Below, piece after piece: positions 40,949 to 51,800 of a stretch of DNA of 64,000 nt (within the stretch, counting starts at the first letter, position 1; every line of letters begins with the position of its first letter). The notes beneath the pieces were generated by a model. The model made no database searches and was not told where the DNA came from. It saw nothing but the letters and a program-made list of their open reading frames with translations. Source of the DNA: Ornithodoros turicata (Eukaryota; Arthropoda; Arachnida; Ixodida; Argasidae); contig NC_088204.1 in assembly GCF_037126465.1 (NCBI RefSeq), positions 79,545,807 through 79,609,806 of the forward strand, in the 5' to 3' direction. A program made the position numbers and the translations under genes.

Positions 40949-42131
40949 TAAATTCATTTTCTAATGTTTCCGACTGTTTCAAAACGAAATATCCCGGTTA
41001 CCCACCATTCCGACCGCACTGTCAGTTCAACAACGTTTTTCGTCCGGACACCACCTTTAAAGGAGGTCTACTCGATGCCTCCTCTGTCTCTTTCGCTATG
41101 TGGGCATTTGGAGGAGTCACCGTGTCGTCTGCTTCGCGAGATCGACGCAGACGATTTCAAAGAGAAAGCCCGAGTGGGGCAACACGCTCTGCAAGTAACT
41201 GAGCGTTCTGCGCATATCTCCTCTCCCGGTTACTCCACTCGGGAAGCCCCATTGGCTACGGCGGCGCCCTCCCTCTTCCCTCCCACTGCCTCCTCTCATG
41301 CGCAAAGACGCACTTGCACAGCGTACTCCGTGGCTACGACTTCGTAGGATTACGTCGCGTCCGTGTGGCGGTCAGGCCTTATTCAGTCTACATGGACTAG
41401 GACATATGCGTGACTCCGCCAGACATGATGGTTCAAAAGAGAAAAAAGTACGTGCGCTAGTTTTGGAAACTGGCAGCAAACATAAAACTAAGGTGGGCGA
41501 AGGCCGTCGACGTACGTGGGGTGTTCAACAAAGTGTTCAACTTCGTGTGTCTCGTACATGTCTCAAGGAGCGATTAGATGTTAAGAAACAGCTGAACTGG
41601 TACAGCGTGGAAGCAGGAGCAGCGGAAGACGTGAGCCATGCACCCGTTTTCGAACGATAGCAGCGCCCCCTTCTACGCTCCGGCTTGTACCAGTCAAGCT
41701 GTGTGTGACTTGGTAACTCCAGTAAGAGGGCTTCGCGACGCCATGTCGGGGGCCATGCTACGAGCTTGTCTACCCTGGCATTCCGAAACTAAAGGGAACC
41801 ACGCAGACGACTGCGTAAACCGGAAAGACTAGCGGTGACGTCACTAGTCCACTCCAACTTTCGGCTTCATTTTTTTTGCGTGGAATGAGACCCTTCCTTC
41901 TTTCCTGCCTCTTAGAGTTCAATCTTAAAGGGTCTATCCATGGGTTGCAAGACTTCAAGGGGATTTCCCACTCGTGACGGCCATGTATACACTGCAGCCA
42001 CCGCCGTTCCATTGCTCTTCTTTGACGAGGCGACATTTGAAGACTTGTAGAGAACGAAGCTCTTGCAAATGTTTCGCAAGAAACGGAAGAACTATAAGTT
42101 GTTCGCAGACAACGCTTAAAAATAATAAATA
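40949..42131. other. Intergenic stretch, no gene recognised
   Basis: Frames here (for example 40964-41347 and 41298-41660) overlap each other on the same strand and show no domain. Nothing assignable. Confidence 0.4.
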
Positions 42132-42458
42132 CTGTGCGGGTATTCGAAATATCAAATATTCGATGTTAAGTTTTGGTACTCGAATAATGTACGGTCGTCG
42201 GGGTATCTGTCACCTAACTATGACGTCAGTATACATTGGCCATGACGTCAGCAAATGATTTTAATTTCAGCTGTACGTTTCAAATTAGCAATCGTGGGCA
42301 ACACTGAATCGCGGTGTGGATTGGATTGGGTTAGTTTTTGTGTGCTTCTGGTGTGTCCCGTTGGGGTAATGCAGAGCTCGCGATCATCTTTCGATGTTTC
42401 TTCGATATACTGTGTTTCACTTCTAATTCATATTCGAAAGTTTCGCTATCCGCACAGC
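42132..42458. mobile_element. Possible MITE with CTGTGCGG ends
   Basis: The left end 'ctgtgcgggtattcgaa' and right end 'ttcgaaagtttcgctatccgcacag' are partial inverses. No exact target duplication is seen. Confidence 0.5.
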
Positions 42459-42461
42459 CCT

Positions 42462-42530
42462 AATATATATTTATATATATATGTATATTTATATACATTT
42501 ACTATATATTTATATATACAACTATAATAG
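42462..42530. repeat. ATATATTT simple repeat
   Basis: Alternating atatatttatat words cover about 70 bp. Confidence 0.85.
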
Positions 42531-42947
42531 TCCTAAAAACTGCCTGTGCGCGAGCACCATATCTGGCTCAAGAGTAGATTTCGATGAGGACACACACTGG
42601 AAATATCAGCTATACTGTAGCGTTTGTCTATATCGAACTCTTTTGGTTTCACCTGAAAAAATGACAGAAAAAGAACGGCACTATATATGCAGCACACCCT
42701 TAGGTTGAATCGGAAGCTATGCATGGTCCTGAGAACTGCGTTTCTTTCATTGTTGCAGAAGCCAGTCCTGAGAGATAACACCTCTATTGTCGAGACTTCT
42801 TCGTCGAACTCTTCATGTCTTTAAAAACACCAACAGGAAGAGTGTAAGAGGAAGAAGAAGATAAAAGATACCGGAAGATATTCCACACTTTTTCTACGTT
42901 GCGCCGCGACTTCTTATAACATGAGGATACGCTGTGCTCTAGCATCC

Positions 42948-43563
42948 TCAGGTGGAGGATCCTACGTCAGAGATGCGAGGAGCTTTGGAAGGCGTACTGG
43001 AATCGATGCCAATACCGATGGCCGTTGCTGTACCGGAATCAGTTCCGGAACCCGTAGTAGACACTGAGACAGTTGCGGACGTGTCCGAATTCGTCACAAT
43101 TGCAGTGTCAGTTGCAACGGTGACTCCTGTGCCAGTACCGGAGGCTACAACTTTACCGGTAACGGTAGTTCCGGAATCCTTAGGAGACACAGAGCCGGTA
43201 GCAGGCTCGAACTCCGTGACATCTCGAGAGCCAGCCGCAGTACCGGAACCAGTGGATGAGCCAGCAACCGCACCGGACCCAGCCACCGTCCCAGAACCCA
43301 TTGGGGACAGAGCAGCTATTCCGGTTTCCGTGACAGCTCCCGATCCGGCTGCTGCACTGGAACCTGTTGACGAACCAGCACCTGTACCGGATCCCGTATC
43401 AGCTGTACTGGAACTTGGGTCATCGTCTGTGGTAGGTCCTCCCCAGACCCGTTGTGGCACTTGAAGTCTGGCTCCGGCCGCCGCGGACAGCTCGTGCATA
43501 AAATCTCGCGAACCGGAAGGTGATGAAAGCCTGCATCCGTTCAGCACGGAAATCGAAAAGAAG
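42948..43563 (-). CDS. Possible extra C-terminal exon of the RGS gene (Ser/Thr/Gly-rich)
   Basis: Acceptor CCCTTCAG is followed by a frame open for 204 codons to TGA at 42948-42950. The sequence is rich in G-S-G-T, A-G-S-G and S-S-T. The phase fits the donor CG|GTGAGT that overlaps the RGS stop at 45501. The opposite strand is also open (42952-43464, P-E-P-V repeats), because the DNA is an imperfect GGAACC/GGTACC-type minisatellite. Coding status is uncertain. Confidence 0.3.
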
Positions 43564-44818
43564 CTGAAGGGAAATGGATCGTAAGACAATTTTCATTTTG
43601 ATCGTCAAAGACTTTTCGTAACGACCACAATAAGAGAGGTTTCGTTCCACAACGGGGAGGCACACGTAGAGAGTATCTTATCTCGTGCAGGCAGGACACA
43701 GGGTAACCGTTCTGCAATCTCTCCAACGGGTGTATGGCATGCTGAAGGCAACAACAATTGAAATTGTGCAGTACTGATCAGAGGGACATAGGGGTACATG
43801 GGGTACTTGGACATAGGTGCCAAGGCAGCATGGAACTTTATCCATTAGTTTACTTGAAACGTTCCCATCGAACATTTCTTTAAATTGACCGTGATGTTCC
43901 CGAGCCTTCACCAAAACCCATAAGGTCCTCCCAACCGTAAAAGGAAAGTAAAGCTGGCCACGGCACTGTTAACAGACGCTACTGAAGTCCGCCCTCATGG
44001 ATAAGCCTTCTCTACAAACGGAGTGGTAGCTGGCGCTAATGAGACATGGAAGAACGATCACGACCTTCACAAATCCCGTGTCAATTAAGCAATAGCATTC
44101 TTTAATTCTGTGCAATAGTTGGTGAAGAAGTTAATAAGTAGTAAGTAGTTGGTGCAATGGTTGGTGAAGTTCCTTGCTGCCTGAGCAGCCACAGAATATC
44201 TATACTCAGGGCGGATATGTGGTGCGACGGGATAAAATGTTACTTCCGGTCAGCCTACGGTTCACAAGCAGCCTTAAGGACAAGCGATTCTCACGCTCGT
44301 AGAAGTAGTGTAATGATTACTCCGAGTCCGAAGGACAGCAGCTTTATCAGGATGGTAGCCAGAAAGATAATTTGGAGAGGGGGTTCTATGGGGACTTTAC
44401 ACAGGGGAGGAGGATTTCCCCATTGTTTCCTTCTACCAAATGCTGCTCTACCAAAGGTACGATTTCGGGGGTTTGAACCCCTCCTGACTACGGCCGTGGT
44501 AGCTATTTCGTCCTACAAATAAATTAATTTTTGTGGCCGTCCGGCTACGCGTATTCTTATGCCATGACCACAAGGACCAAGAGGGTGCCGACAATATTCT
44601 GGTCCTTCTTATTACTTGCGTCTGACTAATGCCACATCAAGGACAATACATCGATACTAGTAGTATAGAGGGGAGGTGACTTTCCTGCGTGGGGAGGCGG
44701 GACCCGTTTTGACCTTCAAACTCGTGCTGGCTCTGTGCGAATAACAAAATTTGTCGGTGAAGTTTTGTTTCTTATACAGCGAGAAAAATAAATTTTATTG
44801 TGTAGGTTAGTCAAAGTG

Positions 44819-45031
44819 CAGTCGAACCTCGTTTATATGACACTCGTTAATCTGACATCCTTATTTTATGACCATTGTGCTGGGGAACCATACCATCCTC
44901 ATGTAACTCCTGCTCATTAATATTCGCTTTAATTAATTTCCAGAAATTAATGCATTCAATTAATATGCGCCATTAATAATCATACCTCGATGTGATCATA
45001 CCGTGATGTACCGTGTATCGAGGTTCTACTG
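44819..45031. mobile_element. Mariner-type MITE, CAGTCGAACCTCG ends
   Basis: It starts CAGTCGAACCTCG and ends CGAGGTTCTACTG, with TA on the right only. It is 213 bp with an AT-rich interior (attaatattcg). Confidence 0.7.
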
Positions 45032-45089
45032 TAAGTTGATGTAAAACGAATGTTGATTTCGCGTGTTGAGGGCCAGCGAGAGAGAGACG

Positions 45090-45335
45090 CGAGGGTGGTG
45101 GTGGTTGTGATGGTGAAAGGGCTTGCCGTTGTCGGCCTCACGTATGTGGGCAACGTCACGACTGACGCCCTGGGGAAATGTGCGTCCTGGGCCGACTTCT
45201 AGGGGAACTGTGCCGACATATGCCTGACAGCGTCTGAGGAAAACCCAGGAAAAACCCCAGACAGCACAGCCGGCACCGGGATTCGAACCCGGGTGCCTCC
45301 CAGTCTCGACGTGGGAGGCACCGTGGGAGACGCGA
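45090..45335 (-). mobile_element. tRNA-headed SINE copy (tick-type repeat)
   Basis: On the minus strand a B-box-like GGGTTCGAATCCCGG follows a GC-rich hairpin head. The body then contains 'ggttttcctcagac', 'tgtcggcacagtt' and 'gaagtcggcccaggacgca'. Related fragments lie at 55334-55445, 59078-59122 and 63941-64000. I recall such sequences from tick genomes, but the family name is not verified. Confidence 0.65.
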
Positions 45336-45500
45336 GGGAAAGCCTATGCGAGGTGACCCGTGTCGAGCTATGGAGCATGGAAGATAACGTGGCGTCCCGC
45401 AGGCTATGTGGCTAACTCACCTCTCCTCTCTACTACTAGTGCTGAATACCGGCACAACAGCTTCATGCAGCTACGATAACTGCGACGCGACGACGACTAC

Positions 45501-45822
45501 TCACCGACTACTGCGATCCGTTCCTGGTGACGTGGCATCCATGCTGTGCAGGTCACTGGTCGAATGCGAGTGTCTGCCGCTAAGAGGCCGTTGAGCGGAT
45601 CCCGAGCCTTCAGAACCTTCCACCCTCTCACGCCGGAGGTCGCAGGTACTTCCCGAGAGAGGACGCGTTGCTGGGCGGGACGACGTCCCAGACGACGTAG
45701 CCACGGGGACCGAGGGGCCGGAGGCAGCGGCTACCAAGCCTGCCGACTGGGGAGTTGTAGACGTCGATACTACATTGCTGCCTTTTTTCTTGGTCGAGGA
45801 ACCAAAGTGGAAGAACCTGCTG
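45501..45822 (-). CDS. RGS exon 14 (Ser/Thr-rich tail, stop)
   Basis: The acceptor is AAATCAG|CAGCAGG, so three in-series CAG acceptors (45822, 45819, 45816) keep phase 2. TGA is at 45501-45503. The tail repeats R-P-L-S-G...T-x-D-L twice. The stop overlaps a consensus donor CG|GTGAGT. Confidence 0.85.
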
Positions 45823-48800
45823 CTGATTTGTAAAAGGAAGATAGGTATCAAATGACAGACACGAATATCAAGAACTTGGCCTAGTTAAAGACCTGACTGC
45901 GATCCTAAAGAGAGAGGTCTAATTAATTATGCTATACATAAACATTCCTGGATCTAGCACATCATCACATCGCTTCCTCGGCCACAAAGCATTCTCGCCA
46001 TATTGTACCTTCATTTGCTCCAGCAGGCGTAATTAAGAACGACCATATTTTCGCATTGCCTGTTGCGTGATATAGAAGTGTATGTTTGACCTTGCTACGA
46101 AAATTGAATGTTGTACATTTTATGGCCTTTGTGCCACGCATGCCATTGGCTGAGCAAGCAGTAGGAATAACTAAATGAAACGAAAGAGAAATAACAGGAG
46201 GTCAATAAGTCTGAGTCACTGTAGTAATGACAAACCCAAGCTATCCGGGGAGGACAGAGAGGGCAAGATGTACTTTCTCAAAGGTCCCTTTCTGAGCCAG
46301 TTGAGCTGTACCCAAGCATCCAAACCAAGTCCCTATCTACCGTCCTTTTCTGTCAGCCGAAGCTTGTTTCTTCCGAATGTTTCATTTGTTTTGATGTCAT
46401 ATAAAAGGAACTACGAAGCGAGTTTTTGATTGATAGTAGGGATGCTCCTGAACACACAACGGAAGTCTACGTTTGGGAAGCAAATGATTATCTCACCAGA
46501 AAATTTAAATGAACTACCGGGTAGCGCCGAGGAGTACCGGCGGAGTGTCGTGCGGAGAAATTTTACCCTACTACCGCTGTGCCCGAACACGTCATTGGCA
46601 GCCTAACGGTGATCGGTGTTTGGCTGACGAAAGCAGAAGGGACGTGGAAGAGAGGTCTGGACTTCTGATGGGATTTCAACCGTGCATGGTCAGAAAGCAG
46701 CACACTTTAATTGGGAAAAGTTTAGGTACAGTCAAACTCCTTTATAGCGAACACCTTTTTAACGAAAATACCACTACAGCAAATTTTTTTGCGGTTCCGT
46801 TGGAGCCCTATAGGTCCAATAATGGACATCCTTTTTAACAAAAATACCTTACTGCGAATTTTTTTTTGCTGTCCCCTGAGTTTCGTTGTAAAGGAGTTTG
46901 ACTGTACACGAGTTTCTCGACAGGGAGAACAGCGTGTTGAGGAAAGCTTCTATAGGGCAGTCAGGAAATTTCACAGACAAGAGCACTCGTTCTGCATGAT
47001 ATATGCGGCGCAGGAGCATAGAGGATGGGCTTGATGTTAAGCAGGTGCGTCGCAGTCGCGTATGCTCATAGCGGTAACGGAACGTGATGTTACCTCTTAC
47101 GTTGTCCCTGCTGAAGAGCTGAGCGTACCAGGAGCTGCCGGTAGTGTTCGGATCGCAGAAACCTCGGGTAAGTGTCTTTTTCCATGAGCGTGAACACATG
47201 TTGCTGGGCTTCATCCAGAGCAAAGCGGCTGCACGGCTCACGTACTGCTTCCTGAGTGAGTTCGAGTGTTCGCCCATCCAGGTTCACTTCACATGGCGCT
47301 CCGCGTGCAATGTATTCTCTGCAAGATTTTGGTTTCGGTGTCCTGTTACTAGGGTCATCTACTCCAGTGGAGAATGTGTCTAATGAAAGCTCTACGTAGG
47401 AGAGAGTGCAATTAAAATTCGAAACATCGATTGGTTGTCCTGTAGGATGGCGACAGTGAGATTCATGTCGTGACGAGTAGTCTCCAGATAACAGCAGTGT
47501 AATGAAGACTCATCAACGAACAAGTACTACACACTCTTAAAAAAGGGTGCACTTCAGCTCCTTCTTACCACATATATCACTCCCCTTTTGGAGAGTACAA
47601 TTACTCTCAAAAGGGAGTCTCCTCACTCCCTTCAGGGAGTGAGGAGACCCATAAACTCCCTACTGGAGAGTAATTGTACACTACAAAGGGAGTGATATAT
47701 GCGGCAAGAGTGTGGTAACTCCCCAAAGAGGAGTTACTGTACACCCCCTTTTTTAAGAGTGCACTACTGACGCGCGACACCATGTTGCTTTCCCGCATTT
47801 TCTGCATGTCGGCCAGGCTTCAAATTAGTAGTCTTCATTGATGCTAGCCTGTAGAGAAGTATTTTTGTTGTATTTTTAAGGTTTTAATTTGACTCTCCCT
47901 GGTACATTTGCTATCTGCGTCATAGAGTAAAAGGAAGCAACACTCCAACCACCACACAAGCTGCCGAAGAAGAGCTTACTCATGTATGGCCCTGACGCGT
48001 TGTGCGACGTCCCGTTGTGAGCCATGGCGAAGTTCCTGGACGGCATTCCAGAAGAGAATATTTTCGTGGCTGTATTCCTTGCGTAGGTAGATCTCGAACT
48101 CTCGCAGCCCAGTTGGGTCAGACAGCAATTCTTCGAGCGATAGAGTCCACCGTTTCAAACGTTTCTCGCTAGGCGTGTCCGTCCTGCACGTATCAAAGCA
48201 GAAATTTGCGTTATTCTTTCGTCAAGAGGGCACGTATATGTCTTCGTATTCCTTCAGTTTCACAAAACTGTTGATGGTGTACCTCGCGTTCGCGTCTGTG
48301 TGTTCGTGTCTTCAGCTCGTGTTCGTTTCTTCGGGCTAAAACTTCGCACAAAGTATTGTTTTCTGCTTTAATCTCAGTGTGAGGAACCTGGAGGGACCTC
48401 GTTATCTGATAAAGCATATGGGACGAGTTTAATTCCTAAGGGCACAACCGCCCGCAAGTGGCAGCCACGGCGTCACGCGTTTCTGCGTAGTCCTGCAAGA
48501 GTCACGACCAGATGTCACTGTTGTTAGTGCCGGTTAAGTTGGCACTTTATGTGGTTGTGAGGTTGCAGCTCTACTCGGAGCTCGCGAAAGTGTATCTGAT
48601 AGCGTCACGTCAGGCAAATTTCTGTGGAATTCCCTTTGAGTAAAAAACAAACCTCGTTCTAGTCGCTTTATCAGACAACGAAGCCCCTCCAGGTTTCTAC
48701 CATTTTGTGCCAAGTTCGACCGCCTCCACGGGTAAGTAAACATTGCAGGAGCAAAAGAAGCGACTTTTAAAGGAGCACTGAGGTGACCCACCCTTTTTTT

Positions 48801-51800
48801 TCGCTGCGGTGTGTTTCAGTGAAACGAATAAAAGCGTTCCCACTAGCGGGCGGGCACTCTCACAGCGGCGAACGGCGAGAGTGTCCACGCCGAGGTTCGC
48901 CGTACTCTCGAGATGAACCGACGACGGCGAGGGAAGCGAGACTTCGACGCGCGTCGTCTATTTTCATGCGCCACGGACCCTCGTCTTGTTCTTCGCTTTG
49001 ATTGGTTGGTCGCTGCCGTCCGCTGTCGTCAGCCGCGTACGGAGCGACTGCTTGGACGGCGCCAGAGAACGGGCCTCCAGCGTCCTCCAGATGACTTTTC
49101 TGCCGTTGCGGGCGCCGTTCCGGGCTCCCGCAGGGCAGTGGGGACGCGCCTATAAATGAGCTCCTGCGAACGGACGACGAGTGCGACCTACAGAGCGCGC
49201 ACGAGGCCTCCGTTCCGCACACCTTTACAAAAATCCTCCACTCGTGAACAGAGCGTATCGGAGAACGAGGGAACGTCGTGACGTAACGTGGTGCCCGGGC
49301 ACGTGACTCGTGACGTAAAAGAGCACAGCTGAGAAGAAAGAAGAAAAAAGGCACGAGGGTTTCCCTACGTCATGCGAGGATCGTGTCGGCCGTCCGCGGT
49401 TGCGCAGTTATAATACACCGCCGCAGAGCGAAAATATTTTGCGTGGCGGTTCCTGGTGGACAGCCTGACGAATGAGACAGGGTTTGGAGCCGCGTTAAAT
49501 AAATGTCACCTCATTGCTCCTTTAAATTTATGCTTAGGTACCCTGTGCTTCTATGTAGGATAGAACACAGGCAGAAGATTATCTTTGAAGACTGGAGAAC
49601 GGGTCAGTACTCAGTGTCTGACCATTTCAGGTTTTACTCACTGCCTGCTTTCTATCGTCCAAAGTGCGGGATCGTCCGTTATCCAAGGGTTGGTGGTGAC
49701 GCCCCCGAGAAAGCTGTCGAAGTCCTTATATTCTTCGTACCTGCGCGGTTTAAGGTTAGGCTGACAGCAGATGGCTATGGAACAGAATACAGCTTACCTC
49801 TGAATTATCTGCGAGACCTTGGTTCGTGATCGGGCTAAATTTCTTTTCAGTATTTCCATCTGCGGATACAGGTAAGAAATATCACGTGTGTGCCGAAGGA
49901 TAAGAACTATCTATTAGGCAGAATTATACAACGCGTACTTCGCGGCGCAGGTCGTCTCTTGTCTTCTTTCGCGGAGGGCCCCGTCTGTTGGGAACTGGAC
50001 TCTTTTCTAGGCAGCTGGTGCATCCAGGCTGTAACAGGCATACAAGGCACAGGTGAAACGCGGCGGAACCACGTTAGTGCGATGTTTCGGAGGAACGCAG
50101 GTAAAATCGTAATAGGAGGGAAGCACAAGGATCTCAAGCAGCACAATGTACTGAAAGTCGAGTGCAATGGGGGTGGACGGTATGTGTCTTATCAATGTTC
50201 TTTAGTTTCACAGGTCTGTTCAAGGCATTCCACCTACCCGTCCACCCCCATTGCACTCGACTTTCAGTACATTGTGCTGCTTGAGGAAAGAAGAAGGCGT
50301 CACTGACGGGACACGAGATCATATCACGAAAACATTCGATGTCATCTGGGATTGTAGAGAACCCATAAGAAAGGGCGCTCTGCTGATAAGATAATCGATA
50401 ATTCCTGGCTTTATGTCGCAAGACAAGTATGCTACTGATAAGACGCGAAGTGAAATATCACGAAGTAGGTTATCGTATTATCAACGTTATGGCAAGTCAA
50501 TAGTGAGTTTTAGTATACCGTTGATAAAGTTATCGTGCCTATCGGAACCAATCGCAGTGGTGCATGACTTTATCCATTGATTGGTTCCGGTTGATACGGT
50601 TCGACGCAAGCCACCGTTATCAACGGTCTGCTAAAACTCTCTATTAGAGAGTTTTAGTGCATCGTACGCTATCACCTTTGCGTACGTAAGGAATAGCGTT
50701 GGTGGTTCTGCGCACGCGCAAAAAAAAAAAAGAGAGCTTCGCGCATTGCGCACAACCACCACGCTATTCCTTACGTACGCAAAGGCGATAGGGTACGACG
50801 CACCAAAGCCCGCTATTAAGAAAGGTTATTACATCTGTCCGGGAGTATACTGCGCCGTCTAACGATGCCGCGTATAACGATGCTGCTGCACCAGTCCCGC
50901 TTATGTCACGTGACACTTGTCGCCCAATAAAACGGCGGTATTTTGTAAGAAAGGCGCTACCAAAAACAGCTTTCTGGGATACGACAGTTAGACCAGCACG
51001 CACGTTCTCGTCTGGCTCCGAGGGATCACATGGTCTGAGCCGGGGTAACAGACGAGACCTTACATCGATGTCTGTACCATGCATATGGGTACACTAGCAG
51101 CTTGTACATGTACGTAAAAACACGAGAGAGTGAGAACATATAAAGGGACGTACTGGAGGTCTGTGAATTCTCCAGTAGGCTCTTTCTTGACTGTTTAGAA
51201 TCAACTTTTCTGTCTTCTTGCGTTCCTTCGCCAGACTGTGCACAACAGAACGATTACCGTAATCCTATCTAATCGAACGCACGAATGAGGATTGACCTTA
51301 CCTGGCCTGTTCTTCGGCTTGCATGCATATGAATTCCCATTTGTGAAATAGTAGTTTCTTCAACCTCTGGAGTGCTTCCTGGAAACAACGATAACCACGA
51401 GGGTTAACTCCTGTGAAACTTCTTTTGGACGACGAGAACTCCTTCTGTTGCCCGTACCTGTTCGTACTCTTCTAGTGCGTATTTCTGCTTGTTCCTTAGC
51501 GACCGCTTGACCAGGTAGATGGCTGAGCAAAAGGACATTCCAAAAGGCATTGAAGGATAGGAGACGCAGAAAGAACCTCACGAATGATGGCGCATACAAG
51601 GATGCCCTACCATATATCGATGCCCTATATGCCCTATATCGATGCGCTACCATATATGGTGACCTTGGTGGGAAATGTGGACACCTCTAAATGTTCAAGG
51701 GACATGAGAAGAGACGCGAAGCTGGGACGATTTTTTGGGTGTATTTTCGAGCCAGTATATCTCAATATTCTTATCTTACTACCACTATCATGTTCTTCGT

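Noticed and set aside
42952..43464. 170-residue plus-strand P-E-P-V repeat protein
   Set aside because: It is the opposite strand of a low-complexity minisatellite that is open on both strands. No start context or partner exon supports it.
48860..49354. 164-residue minus-strand frame
   Set aside because: It lies wholly in the GC-rich inverted-repeat element, where long chance frames are expected. No domain seen.
49851..49871. 21-bp plus-strand micro-exon (cag|...|gtaag)
   Set aside because: It overlaps RGS exon 10 on the other strand. The sites are coincidental inverses of that exon's edges.
51081..51110. 30-bp micro-exon candidate for the RGS gene (C-T-H-M-H-G-T-D-I-D)
   Set aside because: The exon at 49939-50028 supplies the expected P-G-C linker with better splice sites and the right phase.
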